Source: Actinomyces gerencseriae DSM 6844
GTDB taxonomy: Bacteria; Actinomycetota; Actinomycetes; Actinomycetales; Actinomycetaceae
Assembly (NCBI RefSeq): GCF_000429265.1
Contig: NZ_AUBN01000012.1
Span: 62,001 to 126,000, forward strand
Direction of reading: 5' to 3'
Length of the DNA stretch: 64,000 nt
The notes under the pieces were generated by a model that saw nothing but the letters and a program-made list of their open reading frames with translations, did no database searches and was not told where the DNA came from. This document shows, one piece after another, positions 1 through 8,943 of this stretch; within the stretch, counting starts at the first letter, position 1; the number at the start of each line of letters is the position of its first letter. The position numbers were made by a program, and so were the translations under genes.

Positions 1-1001
1 GCCAGCGAGGCGCGCGGGTCGGACTCCATGGCGGCGTCGAAGGCCTCGAGGGCATCCTTGGCCGCGCGCGAGAGCTTCCTGGGCACGGCGACCTGGATGG
101 TGACGAGGAGGTCCCCGGCCTTCTTGGAGGTGACGACCCCCTTGCCGCGCACTCGCATGACGGTGCCCGAGGAGGTGCCCGGCTTGATCTTGATGCGGGT
201 GGTCGTCCCGTCCAGGAGCGGCACCTCGACGGTCGCTCCGAGAGCCGCCTCCCTGAGAGTGACCGGCAGGTCCATGCGCAGGTTGACGCCGTCGATGGAG
301 TAGACGGGATGCTTGGCGACCGTGATGGTGATGACCATGTCGCCGTTCTCGCCGCCGTCGCGGCCGGGACGCCCCTTGCCGCGCAGGCGGATCTTCTGCC
401 CGTTGTGGACGCCCGCGGGGATGCGCACGGTCATGGTCCGCCCGTCGGCAGTGAGCTCGACGGTGGTGCCGGCCACGGCGTCGCGCAGGGACAGGGTCGC
501 GCTGGTGATCACGTCGGGGCCCTTGACGGGCTCGGGCTGGGAGGCGAAGCCTCCGAAGCCGAAGGGGCTGCGCGAGCGCCTGCCCCCGAAGCCGCCCGTG
601 CCGCCGGCGGCCCCGAACTGGCGCAGGAGCTCATCGATGTCGGGCTCGGCGCTTCCCGACGTGGAGAAGCGGACGTTGCCGCCCCCGCCGCCGAACATCG
701 AGGAGAAGATGTCCTCGAAGCCGGCGCCGGCGCCGCCCGACCCGGAGGTGAAGCGGGCTCCGCCGCCGGCCATGGAGCGGATGGCGTCGTACTGCTGGCG
801 CTCCTTGGCGTCGGACAGGACCGCGTAGGCCTCCCCGATCTCCTTGAACTTCTCGGCCGCTGCGGCGTCGTCGGGGTTGCGGTCGGGGTGGTACTTCTTG
901 GCGAGGGCTCGATACGCCTTCTTGATGGCTGCGGAGTCGGCGTCCTTGGCGACGCCGAGGACCGCGTAGAAGTCCTTGGTCATCCAGTCCTGGCTGGCCA
1001 T
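1..1001 (-). CDS. dnaJ: DnaJ co-chaperone, zinc-finger-less type (3' end outside window)
   Basis: Hsp40 co-chaperone that stimulates DnaK ATP hydrolysis and delivers unfolded substrates in the cytoplasm. The N-terminal J domain (about residues 8-75) carries the diagnostic HPD tripeptide in [12 protein letters not shown] Gly/Phe-rich linker rich in GGGG and FGG follows, then the two C-terminal substrate-binding beta domains. No CxxCxGxG repeats lie between linker and C-domain, so it is a type II-like DnaJ despite its place in the dnaK operon. The ATG at 1001 has AAGGAGG upstream. It follows grpE on the same strand after about 210 bases containing tandem repeats and a long hairpin. The frame stays open to the left edge, so the C-terminus is not seen. 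Family identification is certain; only the paralogue class is inferred. Confidence 0.95.
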   Translation of the reverse strand, partial: MASQDWMTKDFYAVLGVAKDADSAAIKKAYRALAKKYHPDRNPDDAAAAEKFKEIGEAYAVLSDAKERQQYDAIRSMAGGGARFTSGSGGAGAGFEDIFSSMFGGGGGNVRFSTSGSAEPDIDELLRQFGAAGGTGGFGGRRSRSPFGFGGFASQPEPVKGPDVITSATLSLRDAVAGTTVELTADGRTMTVRIPAGVHNGQKIRLRGKGRPGRDGGENGDMVITITVAKHPVYSIDGVNLRMDLPVTLREAALGATVEVPLLDGTTTRIKIKPGTSSGTVMRVRGKGVVTSKKAGDLLVTIQVAVPRKLSRAAKDALEAFDAAMESDPRASL

Positions 1002-1075
1002 GGGTCACCGCCTCCTTGTCCGGGTGGTGGTCGTGGTTCTCTGTCTTTCGTGCGATGCGGGTGCGTGGTGGGCTC

Positions 1076-1116
1076 CGACGGCGGGGGCCGGGCGCGGGTG
1101 CCGGCCCCCGCCGTCG
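1076..1116 (-). other. Intercistronic hairpin between grpE and dnaJ
   Basis: A perfect 16-bp GC-rich stem (arms 1076-1091 and 1101-1116, starting CGACGGCGGGGG) with a 9-nt loop sits between the grpE stop and the dnaJ ribosome-binding site. In operons such hairpins attenuate or terminate transcription, or protect upstream mRNA ends. No clear U-tract follows on the minus strand, so processing or attenuation fits better than a strong terminator. That functional reading is inference. Confidence 0.6.
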
Positions 1117-1133
1117 GATCCGGTGCCGGTCCG

Positions 1134-1211
1134 AACCGATCTCGGTGCGGAACTGAACCGATCTCGGTGGGGAACTCGACCGATCTCGGTGCGGAACTGA
1201 ACCGATCTCGG
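1134..1211. repeat. 22-bp tandem repeat, about 3.5 copies
   Basis: Units begin at 1134, 1156, 1178 and 1200, exactly 22 bp apart. Each contains ACCGATCTCGGT, which is near-palindromic (ACCGA / TCGGT), followed by GSGGAACT. The array ends three bases before the grpE stop codon and lies wholly in the grpE-dnaJ spacer. No function can be assigned from sequence. Confidence 0.85.
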
Positions 1212-1213
1212 CA

Positions 1214-1960
1214 TCAGGCGGGGTTGGCGACCTGGACGCGCGCGGCGCGCACGACCCGCTCGCCGAGGCGGTAGCCGGGCTGGAGGACGAGCGCGATGGT
1301 CGGCTCGCTCACCTCCTCCGACTCGGTGGCCATGAGCGCCTCGTGGATCGTCGGGTCGAAGGCCTCGCCCGCCTCGCCGAAGCGCACCACACCGAACTTG
1401 TCGGCCAGGATCGCCTCCAGCTTGCCGGCGGTCGTCTCGAAGGTGCCGGTGAGGTCGCCGTGCTGGCGGGCCAGCTCGATCTCGTCGAGGACCGGGATGA
1501 GTGCCTCGACGACGGCCGCCTGACCGGTCTCCCGATGCCCCGCGGCCCCCTCCCGGGAGCGGCGCACGAAGCCCTGGTACTCCTGCTGGAGGTTGTACAG
1601 GTCGGCGCGCGCGCGGGCCAGGTTGTCGGCCGCCCGGGCGGCCTCGGCGCGGACCTGCTCGAGCGTCGAGGCCTCCGAGGGCTCGGAGGACCCGGCGGCC
1701 TCGGAGGAGTCCGCGGCTCCGGCCCCGCCGGGCCCGGCCGCGCCGTCGTCGGCCTCGGAGGACCCGGCCGACCGAGTCCCGTCCTCGTCGTCGGCCGACG
1801 GCCTCTCGGCCCCGCCGGCCTCCCCGGCCGCCCCCGAGGGAGCGACCGGGTCGCCCGACTCGTCCAGCACGACGTCGTCGAAGGCGGACTCGACGGCATC
1901 CGCCAGGGCGGGGTCGATCCGGCCCTCGCCGTCCTCGCGATCGGCGTCCCCGGCACTCAC
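1214..1960 (-). CDS. grpE: Nucleotide exchange factor GrpE
   Basis: GrpE releases ADP from DnaK and so completes the Hsp70 cycle. The 248-residue protein has a long acidic, low-complexity N-terminal extension (about residues 1-95, rich in E, D, S, G), typical of actinobacterial GrpE. A long coiled-coil helix follows (around [20 protein letters not shown]), then the compact beta domain with the conserved stretches FDPTIHEAL and [17 protein letters not shown] near the end. It starts with GTG at 1960. That GTG overlaps the dnaK stop as GTGA, so the two genes are translationally coupled. Expression should follow the HspR-controlled dnaK promoter. Identification is secure. Confidence 0.96.
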   Translation of the reverse strand: MSAGDADREDGEGRIDPALADAVESAFDDVVLDESGDPVAPSGAAGEAGGAERPSADDEDGTRSAGSSEADDGAAGPGGAGAADSSEAAGSSEPSEASTLEQVRAEAARAADNLARARADLYNLQQEYQGFVRRSREGAAGHRETGQAAVVEALIPVLDEIELARQHGDLTGTFETTAGKLEAILADKFGVVRFGEAGEAFDPTIHEALMATESEEVSEPTIALVLQPGYRLGERVVRAARVQVANPA

Positions 1961-3816
1961 TTGGAGTCCTCGTCGTCAACGATCTCGGCGTCGACGATGT
2001 CGTCGTCCTCGGCGGGGGCCTCGGAGGAGGCGCCGGCGGAGGCCTGGTTCTGCTGCTCGGCCTGCTCGTGCTGGTAGAGGGCCTCGCCGATCTTCTGCGC
2101 GACCTCGTTCAGCTTCTCCTGAGCGGTCTTGACCGGCTCGATGTCGTCGCCCTCGAGGGCCTTCTTGAGCTCGTCGACGGCGCCGGAGACCTCGGAGTGG
2201 ACGGCCTCGGACAGCTTGTCCTTGTTGTCCCTCAGGAGCTTCTCGATGGAGTAGGCCTGCTGCTCGGCGGAGTTGCGGGTCTCGGCGTCCTCGCGGCGCC
2301 TCTTGTCCTCCTCCGCATGGGCCTCGGCCTCCTTGACCATGCGGTCGATGTCCTCCTTGGGCAGGGCCGAGCCGCCCGAGATGGTCATGGACTGCTCCTT
2401 GCCGGTGCCGCGGTCCTTGGCGGAGACGTGGACGATGCCGTTGGCGTCGATGTCGAAGGAGACCTCGATCTGCGGGATTCCGCGGGGGGCCGGGGCGATT
2501 CCGGTCAGCTCGAAGGTGCCCAGCGGCTTGTTGTCGCGGGCGAACTCGCGCTCGCCCTGGTAGACCTGGATGAGCACGGACGGCTGGTTGTCCTCGGCGG
2601 TGGAGAAGACCTCGCTGCGCTGGGTCGGGATGGCCGTGTTGCGCTCGATGAGCTTGGTCATGACGCCGCCCTTGGTCTCGATGCCCAGGGACAGGGGCGT
2701 GACGTCGATGAGCAGGACGTCCTTGCGGTCGCCCTGGATGACGCCGGCCTGCAGGGAGGCGCCGATGGCGACGACCTCGTCCGGGTTGACGCCCTTGTTG
2801 GGCTCCTTGCCGCCGGTCAGCTCGCGCACGACCGAGGTGACGGCCGGCATGCGCGTGCTCCCGCCCACGAGGATGACGTGGTCGATTCCGGAGACCTTGA
2901 CCCCGGCGTCCTTGATGACGTTGTGGAAGGGGACCTTGGTGCGCTCCAGGAGGTCGGCGGTCATCTCCTCGAAGCGGGAGCGGGTGAGCTTCTCGTCGAG
3001 GTGGATGGGGCCGGCCTCGCTCATGGACAGGTACTGCAGGTTGATGTTGGTGCTCGTCGCGGACGAGAGCTCCTTCTTGGCCTGCTCGGCGGCGTCCTTG
3101 AGGCGCTGCATGGCGATCTTGTCCTTGGACAGGTCAACGCCGTTCTTGTCCTTGACCTGCTTGACGAGCCAGTCGACGATGCGGGCGTCCCAGTCGTCGC
3201 CGCCCAGGCGGTTGTCGCCGTTGGTGGCGCGCACCTGAATGGTGGAGAAGCCGTCCTCGTCCTTGCCGACCTCCAGGAGGGAGACGTCGAAGGTGCCGCC
3301 GCCGAGGTCGAAGACGAGGATGAGCTCGTCCTCCTTGCCCTTGTCCAGGCCGTAGGCCAGCGCCGCCGCGGTGGGCTCGTTGACGATGCGGTCCACGCTC
3401 AGCCCCGCGATGGTGCCGGCCTCCTTGGTGGCCTGGCGCTCGGCGTCGTTGAAGTAGGCGGGGACGGTGATGACCGCGTTGGTGACGGTCTCGCCGAGGT
3501 AGGCCTCGGCGTCGGCCTTGAGCTTGGCCAGGATGCGGGCGCTGATCTCCTGGGCGGTGTACTTCTTGCCGTCGATGGCGACGGACCAGTCGGTGCCCAT
3601 GTGGCGCTTGACCGAGGAGACGGTGCGGTCGACGTTGGTGACCGCCTGGCGCTTGGCCACCTCGCCGACGAGGACCTCGCCGGACTTGGAGAAGGCGACG
3701 ACGGAAGGCGTCGTGCGGCCGCCCTCGGCGTTGGGGATGATGGTGGGCTCGCCGCCCTCGAGGACGGCGATGGCGGAGTTGGTGGTACCGAGGTCGATAC
3801 CGACGGCGCGTGCCAT
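1957..3816 (-). CDS. dnaK: Molecular chaperone DnaK (Hsp70)
   Basis: ATP-dependent chaperone of the cytoplasm. The 619-residue protein opens with [20 protein letters not shown], whose IDLGTTNS is the first phosphate-binding loop. [14 protein letters not shown] follows around residue 170, then [12 protein letters not shown] around residue 310. The substrate-binding domain includes [14 protein letters not shown], and the acidic tail ends [18 protein letters not shown]. Length matches the family. The start at 3816 is chosen because homology begins there and AAGGAGC lies at the right distance upstream; longer open reading exists upstream but is not homologous. It is the first gene of a dnaK-grpE-dnaJ operon. 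Two HAIR-like operators sit around its promoter, indicating HspR repression released by heat. Confidence 0.98.
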   Translation of the reverse strand: MARAVGIDLGTTNSAIAVLEGGEPTIIPNAEGGRTTPSVVAFSKSGEVLVGEVAKRQAVTNVDRTVSSVKRHMGTDWSVAIDGKKYTAQEISARILAKLKADAEAYLGETVTNAVITVPAYFNDAERQATKEAGTIAGLSVDRIVNEPTAAALAYGLDKGKEDELILVFDLGGGTFDVSLLEVGKDEDGFSTIQVRATNGDNRLGGDDWDARIVDWLVKQVKDKNGVDLSKDKIAMQRLKDAAEQAKKELSSATSTNINLQYLSMSEAGPIHLDEKLTRSRFEEMTADLLERTKVPFHNVIKDAGVKVSGIDHVILVGGSTRMPAVTSVVRELTGGKEPNKGVNPDEVVAIGASLQAGVIQGDRKDVLLIDVTPLSLGIETKGGVMTKLIERNTAIPTQRSEVFSTAEDNQPSVLIQVYQGEREFARDNKPLGTFELTGIAPAPRGIPQIEVSFDIDANGIVHVSAKDRGTGKEQSMTISGGSALPKEDIDRMVKEAEAHAEEDKRRREDAETRNSAEQQAYSIEKLLRDNKDKLSEAVHSEVSGAVDELKKALEGDDIEPVKTAQEKLNEVAQKIGEALYQHEQAEQQNQASAGASSEAPAEDDDIVDAEIVDDEDSK

Positions 3817-3855
3817 GTGTGGCTCCTTGCTGCTCCCGAGGGAGCGATGATCGAG

Positions 3856-3939
3856 ATTGAGTGGTATGCACTCAGGATTGTGGTTGAGCGGGGGCTTGTC
3901 AATTTCGCGCACCACGATCTTGAGTCTGTTGGGCTCAAC
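3856..3939 (-). promoter_or_regulatory. dnaK promoter with two HAIR (HspR) operators
   Basis: Two inverted repeats fit the HAIR consensus CTTGAGT-N7-ACTCAAG known for HspR: ATTGAGT-N7-ACTCAGG at 3856-3876 and CTTGAGT-N7-GCTCAAC at 3919-3939. On the minus strand a TTGACA -35 box (3897-3902) and an AATCCT -10-like hexamer (3874-3879) are separated by 17 bp. One operator overlaps the -10 and start region, the other lies just upstream of the -35. This is the expected arrangement for repression by HspR with DnaK as co-repressor. The hspR gene itself is not in the window. Confidence 0.85.
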
Positions 3940-4063
3940 CTTTGTTGCGAGCGATCCATTCCAGGAGCCGCAGGTGACCTGAGACACGCAGCGCGGAGAG
4001 GGCGCGGATCGGGGTGCCGCCAGTCCACCGGACAGACCGTCACGGTCCGATAGCCTCGTCGCC

Positions 4064-4480
4064 ATGTGCACCCCACCCCGGCCTCAGGCCGACAGGCCCG
4101 CGCCCGAGGAGGTCTTCGACCACCTGCGCCGCGAGGACGGCGAGCACGTGGGCTACATCGAGATGACCACCGACGGCCGTTTCACCCCCTACGACCTGCT
4201 GTGGGTCCGCCGGGGCGAGGCGATGGACCTCGACGAGGCGGAGGCGACCCTGGACGAGGTCGGCCTGCGGCTCCTGGCGGAGGACTGGCTCCTTCAGGAG
4301 GAGGACGGGCAGACGGGCGAGGCGACCTGGGCGCGAGTCAGGATCCGCGAGGTCCACCGGGACCGCGTCGTCGTCGCCAGGGCGATGGAGGACCTGTCTG
4401 CCGACGTCGCCAAGGCCGTGGACCTCGTCGGCGGCGTCGAACTGCCGCTGCCGACGACGCGACTGCGCCCGGGGCGTTGA
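4064..4480 (+). CDS. Conserved hypothetical protein, 138 aa
   Basis: A small soluble, acidic protein transcribed divergently from dnaK. It has no signal peptide and no membrane segment. The central stretch [20 protein letters not shown] followed by [21 protein letters not shown] suggests a compact alpha/beta fold, but I do not recognise a named family. Third positions are strongly GC-rich, as in neighbouring real genes, which supports coding. No obvious ribosome-binding site precedes the ATG, so it may be leaderless. It shares the divergent intergenic region with the HspR operators, so heat control is possible but not shown. A much longer overlapping frame in this region is not considered real. 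Confidence 0.6.
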   Translation: MCTPPRPQADRPAPEEVFDHLRREDGEHVGYIEMTTDGRFTPYDLLWVRRGEAMDLDEAEATLDEVGLRLLAEDWLLQEEDGQTGEATWARVRIREVHRDRVVVARAMEDLSADVAKAVDLVGGVELPLPTTRLRPGR

Positions 4481-4815
4481 GCGGCGCCCCCGCCGGCACC
4501 GGCCCCCGACAATGGCGTCCCCGTCACCACCTGCGCAGGCCCCGGCGTCAACGCGCCCCGCGCGGAGGCGAAGGCACGCGGCTCGGCGCCCGCCGGATCG
4601 CACGGCCGCCCGTATCGATTCGATCTCGCTCGGTCAGGGTGTCGGGCGAGCTCTTCGACGCATTTCTGGCCGCGCTCGAGTCCGACGTGCCCCGGACCCG
4701 TCCTCTGCATCCTGGATCACCAGAATCATGCGAGGCCTCGCGCGGAGAGGGCCGCCGCCGTACCCTGAAGGCGGTGCCCCGCGCGCCGCCCCATCCGTCT
4801 CAGCGAGGAGGCCTC

Positions 4816-6132
4816 ATGTCCGAACGCTCCCCATCCGCAGTAGATACTCTCCCCTGGGCGACCCAGGAGGATGTCGATGACTTCTTCGCCCCACCGACCA
4901 AATCCGTCAAGCCGCTCTTCGTCACCGCCTACCTCCTGGCCCAGCTCTTCTTCTTCATCGCCCTCCTGGGCCCCGCGATCGTGGCCATCCAGGTCAAGGT
5001 CATGGAAATGTTCCCGGGCGACAACTCCGCTCAGGTCGACGCGGTCGCCACCATCGCGGGCCTGGGGGCGCTGGGGGCGCTCTTCGCCAACGTCATCTTC
5101 GGGCAGATCTCCGACCGCACCACCTGGGCGTGGGGACGACGCCGCCCCTGGCTCGTCATCGGCATCGTCACCATGACGGTGGGCCTGGCCATGATGGGCC
5201 TGCTCAACACCGTGCCCCTGGTGGCCACCGGCTGGCTCATCGGCCAGATCGGCGCCAACGCCACCCTGGCGCCCTTCGTCGCCGTGATCTCCGACCAGAT
5301 CTCCGAGACCCAGCGCGCCCGCGTCTCCTCATGGATCTCCATCGCCCAGAACCTCGCGGTCCTCATCGCCACCTACCTGGCCCAGGGGCTGGCCACCCGT
5401 CTTCCCCTGCTCTTCATCGGCCCGGCCATCCTCGCCATCATCTTCATGACCTGGTTCGCCTTCGTCCTGCCGGACAAGCGCATGCCCGTCAAGCCGACGC
5501 GGTTCGGCCTCGTCGAGATGCTCAAGACCTTCTGGGTCAACCCGATCGCTCACCCGGACTACGCCCTGGCCTGGTGGGGTCGCTTCCTCATCACCTTCGC
5601 CAGCTTCTCCTTCACCACCTACCGCCTCATATACCTGGTCCACCGGGTCAACCTCACCGAGGAGCAGGCCCGCTCAGTCGTGTCCACGTCCGTGCTCATC
5701 TACACCATCGCCCTCATAAGCGCGAGCTTCATCGGCGGATGGCTGTCCGACCTGTACCACCGCCGCAAGGTGTTCGTCATGCTCGCCTCCGTGCTCTTCG
5801 GCATCGGCACCGCCCTGCTGGCGCACACCACCACGGTGGGTATGTTCTACTGCGTCGAGGCGATCATGGGTCTGGCCTACGGCATCTACGTGGCCGTCGA
5901 CCTCGCCCTCGTCGTCGACGTCCTGCCCAACCCGGACAACGCGGGCAAGGACCTGGGCGTGTTCAACATCGCCAACGCCCTGCCCCAGTCCCTGGCCCCC
6001 TACGTCGCCCCTATCTTCCTGGCGATCGGATCGCCGGAGGACAAGACGAACTACCCGGCGCTGTGCTACATGGCGGGCGTCTGCGCCATTATCGGCGGTC
6101 TCCTCGTCATCCCCATCAAGAAGGTGAAGTAG
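4816..6132 (+). CDS. MFS transporter, GPH/SLC45-like sugar transporter family
   Basis: Integral membrane transporter of about 438 residues with some 12 hydrophobic segments. The loop after TM2-TM3 reads SDRTTWAWGRRRPWLVIG, the signature of the glycoside-pentoside-hexuronide / SLC45 branch of the major facilitator superfamily, so a sugar or glycoside is the likely substrate. The substrate is not determinable here. The start at 4816 is chosen because GAGGAGG lies just upstream and the hydrophilic N-terminus begins there. An in-frame extension to 4066 is arginine/proline-rich and spurious. It is a single gene ended by a strong hairpin at 6215-6246. No linked glycosidase or regulator is adjacent. 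Confidence 0.88.
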   Translation: MSERSPSAVDTLPWATQEDVDDFFAPPTKSVKPLFVTAYLLAQLFFFIALLGPAIVAIQVKVMEMFPGDNSAQVDAVATIAGLGALGALFANVIFGQISDRTTWAWGRRRPWLVIGIVTMTVGLAMMGLLNTVPLVATGWLIGQIGANATLAPFVAVISDQISETQRARVSSWISIAQNLAVLIATYLAQGLATRLPLLFIGPAILAIIFMTWFAFVLPDKRMPVKPTRFGLVEMLKTFWVNPIAHPDYALAWWGRFLITFASFSFTTYRLIYLVHRVNLTEEQARSVVSTSVLIYTIALISASFIGGWLSDLYHRRKVFVMLASVLFGIGTALLAHTTTVGMFYCVEAIMGLAYGIYVAVDLALVVDVLPNPDNAGKDLGVFNIANALPQSLAPYVAPIFLAIGSPEDKTNYPALCYMAGVCAIIGGLLVIPIKKVK

Positions 6133-6214
6133 CTCCGCGGGGAGGACGACCGGGGAGGCGACGCGGCTCAGCGGCAGCGCCCGGTCCTCCGGCGAGGGGC
6201 TCGAGGGCCCTGCG

Positions 6215-6246
6215 GGTGGCGGCGGCCCGGCCGGGCCGCCGCCACC
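6215..6246 (+). terminator. Hairpin terminator after the MFS gene
   Basis: A perfect 14-bp stem (arms starting GGTGGCGGCGG, loop GGCC) lies 83 bases downstream of the MFS stop codon. There is no long T-tract, as is common in high-GC actinobacteria. Confidence 0.6.
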
Positions 6247-6469
6247 GCCTCTCGCGGGCGCTCACCATGCGCGCCCGCGCTCAGCCCGGCGGAGCCTCCC
6301 CGAGGAGGTTGCCGCTGAAATCACGAGCCTCGCCTCCCAGTCCATCGACACCGTCCCGTTCCACCGCTTCACAAGCAGCCTCACTGGCGGCAGGGCTGAG
6401 CGCGGTCCTGCGGGGCGAGGTGACGGGGATGCTGGGATCCGATGGACGTGGGCCGATCAGAGGCTCGAT

Positions 6470-6589
6470 TGTCCAAATCTGCCACAAAGGCCCGGATCCT
6501 GTGGGAGTGCGCGAGGAGAATCGTTGAGATTCCGGGCTTTTCTTCGGCGCCGATATCGGCTTTCAGCTCCTTTGTGGCAGATTTGGACA
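6470..6589. repeat. 120-bp palindrome-ended element, copy 1
   Basis: Bounded by perfect 20-bp terminal inverted repeats: TGTCCAAATCTGCCACAAAG at 6470-6489 and its exact complement at 6570-6589. The total is exactly 120 bp. An almost identical architecture, also exactly 120 bp, occurs at 34755-34874, and a decayed relative at 29741-29840. The interior is non-coding. No target-site duplication is evident. It could be a MITE-like non-autonomous element or a structured-RNA gene; the sequence does not decide. Confidence 0.85.
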
Positions 6590-6954
6590 CGCCTTGCCCG
6601 GACGAGTCCCAGGAGCCCCACGCGCCTCACCAGACGGGTGCGCCCCCTACTCCTCGCATCCCGGTCCCCGCCGCCGGGCGGGTCTTTGGGCGCACTCGCC
6701 GCACCATCCCCGGCAGGAGGAGCCAGTGAGTTCGTGCGCATCCCGCCCCGTCGGTTCCGGGCACCATCCCCGGGCGGGAGGAACCGGTACCGTCTCCACG
6801 TCGATCAGGACCTCCACAGGCGCCCGACAGCCGGGGCCGCCGAACAGAGCCCGAGCCCCAGCCAGTACGAGGTCCGGGCCCTCATCGCGCCCTCGCATTG
6901 AGGGGCGGGCACGGAGGACGCCACCCCGGACGGCGCACGCCGACGGCATCGCCA
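6590..6954. other. Intergenic region with a short direct repeat
   Basis: No convincing gene. The string GCACCATCCCCGG occurs at 6701 and 6761, exactly 60 bp apart. Each copy is followed by a GGAGGARCC block. The second copy can fold into a hairpin with the preceding GGTTCC. No promoter or RNA gene was recognised. Confidence 0.5.
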
Positions 6955-8346
6955 TCACAGCTCCGAGCGGCGCTCCCCGCGTGCGGCCGCCTCGTCGGCC
7001 GGGCGGTCCCCGTCGTCGGCCGCGTCGTCATCGCCCACGCCGAAGGCCGCCAGCGCGTTCGCGACCACGCCGAGGGCCACGACGACCACGCCGAAGGCCG
7101 CACCGCTCGCCTCACCGGTCAATCCAACCAGCGGACTGACCAGGCCGCCGACGACGAACTGGATGAAGCCGAGCAGGGCGCTGCCCGTGCCCGCCCAGCG
7201 GCCGGTGCGGTCCAGGGCGATCGCGGGCACGTTGCCCATCGACAGGCCGAGGCAGACCACGTGCACGAGGAGGAGCGCGATCACGACGACGAGCAGCGGC
7301 ATCCGCTCCGGCCCGTCGACGGGCCCGCGCAGCCGGACCAGGCACACGGCGGCGAGGACGACGTCGACGACGAGCCCCGTGAGCAGCCCGACGCGCACCT
7401 GCCGGGTCTGCGGGAAGCGGCGCACGAGCGAGGCGGCCACGGCGATCGTCACCGTCACCGTCGCCCCGCACAGGCCGAAGACGGCCGTGTAGGGCGCCGT
7501 CCCCATGCCGAGGACGTTGCGCAGCACGAAGGGCGCGGCGGACAGGTAGGCCATGAGGAGCCCGAAGGCGAGGGCGTTGATGAGGAGGAGCCGCACGAGG
7601 ACGTGGTCGCGCGCCAGCTCGCGCGTGCCGTCGAGGAGGATCCTCATACCCCCGTCATGACGTCGTTCGGCGGGTAGGGACTCGGGAACCCAGAGGGCGA
7701 CCATGAGGACGAGCATCCCGGTGAAGCCCGCGACGACGGCGAGGATGCCGCGCCAGCCGATGACGTCGACGAGGGCGCCGCCCAGGATCGGGGCGACCAC
7801 GGGGGCGATGCCCTGAATGGCCATGACGAGGCTGAGGGCCCGGGTGGCGGTGATGCCGCGCGAGCGGTCGGAGATCACGGCGCGCCCCAGGACCATGCCG
7901 GCGGCACCGCCGAGTCCCTGGAAGAAGCGGGCGACGAGGAGGAACGGCAGGGCCGGCGCCACGACGGTGCACACGCTCGCGACGAGGGCGAGCACGCTGC
8001 CCCACAGGAGGAGGGGGCGCCGGCCGAAGCGGTCGGACAGGACGCCGATGCTCAGCTGGCCGAGCGCCACGCCCACGAGGAAGGTCGTCATCGTCAGCTG
8101 GACGCTGGAGGCGGAGACGTCCAGGTCGTCGGCCATCTGGGCGAAGGCGGGCAGGTAGGTGTCGGTGGCCAGGGGCGCGACGGCCGCGAGCGCCGCGAGG
8201 GCGACGAGGAGCGTGGCCGTGAAGGAGGTGCGCAGCCCGGCATCGGACCGCGCATCCGCAGCGCCTCCCTCCCCGGTCCCGCCGCCGGGTCCCGGGCTCC
8301 CTTCCTGGGGGGAGGGCGAGGATCCTGAGGGCGGGGATGGCGTCAT
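6955..8346 (-). CDS. Bcr/CflA-type multidrug efflux MFS transporter
   Basis: Drug:H+ antiporter of the DHA1 (12-TM) group, predicted in the cytoplasmic membrane. After a hydrophilic Gly/Pro/Ser-rich N-terminus of about 40 residues comes a Bcr/CflA-type start (ALAAVAPLATDTYLPAF). The MFS signature loop LSDRFGRRPLLLWGS lies between TM2 and TM3, and FFQGLGGAAGMVLGRAVISD follows in TM4-TM5. The 463-residue length suits the family, allowing for the extended N-terminus. A shorter start inside the low-complexity leader is possible. The gene stands alone, convergent with the region to its left. Export of a toxic compound is inferred from family; the substrate is unknown. Confidence 0.9.
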   Translation of the reverse strand: MTPSPPSGSSPSPQEGSPGPGGGTGEGGAADARSDAGLRTSFTATLLVALAALAAVAPLATDTYLPAFAQMADDLDVSASSVQLTMTTFLVGVALGQLSIGVLSDRFGRRPLLLWGSVLALVASVCTVVAPALPFLLVARFFQGLGGAAGMVLGRAVISDRSRGITATRALSLVMAIQGIAPVVAPILGGALVDVIGWRGILAVVAGFTGMLVLMVALWVPESLPAERRHDGGMRILLDGTRELARDHVLVRLLLINALAFGLLMAYLSAAPFVLRNVLGMGTAPYTAVFGLCGATVTVTIAVAASLVRRFPQTRQVRVGLLTGLVVDVVLAAVCLVRLRGPVDGPERMPLLVVVIALLLVHVVCLGLSMGNVPAIALDRTGRWAGTGSALLGFIQFVVGGLVSPLVGLTGEASGAAFGVVVVALGVVANALAAFGVGDDDAADDGDRPADEAAARGERRSEL

Positions 8347-8490
8347 GCACTGAGATTACGAAGCGTCCGGACCGCAGCGTCAGCGGGCGGCGACGTGATG
8401 TGCTCCACGTCGGACTCGTGCGTCCCGGCGCTCCCCCGCCGACTCCCGCCGACGGCGCTCACCGCCCTCGTCCGCCGATCGCGCCGACCC

Positions 8491-8943
8491 TCAGGGCCCC
8501 CACTGACGGGCGACGCTCCCGGTGATCCGCAACCCGGTCGCGCAGAACCAGCGGCCCAGCCCGCTGACGGCACTGCGAACGCCGCGAGCGCCGGGAGCGC
8601 CGCAGGCGTCGTCGGGGTCGGGGACCGGGAGGCCGGGCTCGACCCGGTCGATGAGACCGCCGATATCGCCGTCGGGCGGGACGGGGGCCACGATCGCACC
8701 GGCCCGCAGCCCCGCCATCGCGCCCTGATCGGTGCAGGCGATCAGCAAGACTCCGCGCAACGGGGCGGCGGTGTCCCGCGCCGCCCGACGGACGGTCAGC
8801 GCCGTGGGCCGGTGCGGCAGGGTCCTCCAGGGGATCCGATGCCGGTCCAGCAGCATCACGACGTCCAGAGCGCCGTCGGGCGGGGTCGGGGTCACCGGGT
8901 CGGGCGACTCGAACAGGACGGCGCGCGAGTCGGTGATTCTCAT
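8491..8943 (-). CDS. Hypothetical protein coupled to HAD phosphatase, 150 aa
   Basis: I do not recognise this family. The start ATG at 8943 overlaps the stop of the upstream HAD gene as ATGA, so the two are translationally coupled and probably work together. The protein is soluble. A hydrophobic core VLLIACTDQGAMAGLRAGAIV, followed by APVPPDGDIGGLIDRV, could be a small Rossmann-like strand-helix unit. There are no catalytic motifs, and the C-terminus is Gly/Arg-rich. Codon use matches neighbours. It could be an accessory subunit or a degenerate second HAD-like domain; that is speculation. Confidence 0.6.
   Translation of the reverse strand: MRITDSRAVLFESPDPVTPTPPDGALDVVMLLDRHRIPWRTLPHRPTALTVRRAARDTAAPLRGVLLIACTDQGAMAGLRAGAIVAPVPPDGDIGGLIDRVEPGLPVPDPDDACGAPGARGVRSAVSGLGRWFCATGLRITGSVARQWGP

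Noticed and set aside
1501-4053. 850-codon plus-strand frame opposite dnaK and grpE
   Set aside because: Antisense shadow caused by GC-rich third positions; no ribosome-binding site and dnaK/grpE are certain on the other strand.
3817-4071. N-terminal extension of DnaK
   Set aside because: It translates the promoter and HAIR operators; DnaK homology begins exactly at 3816.
4066-4815. N-terminal extension of the MFS transporter at 4816
   Set aside because: Arg/Pro/Gly-rich translation overlapping another gene; a good ribosome-binding site and the conserved start are at 4816.
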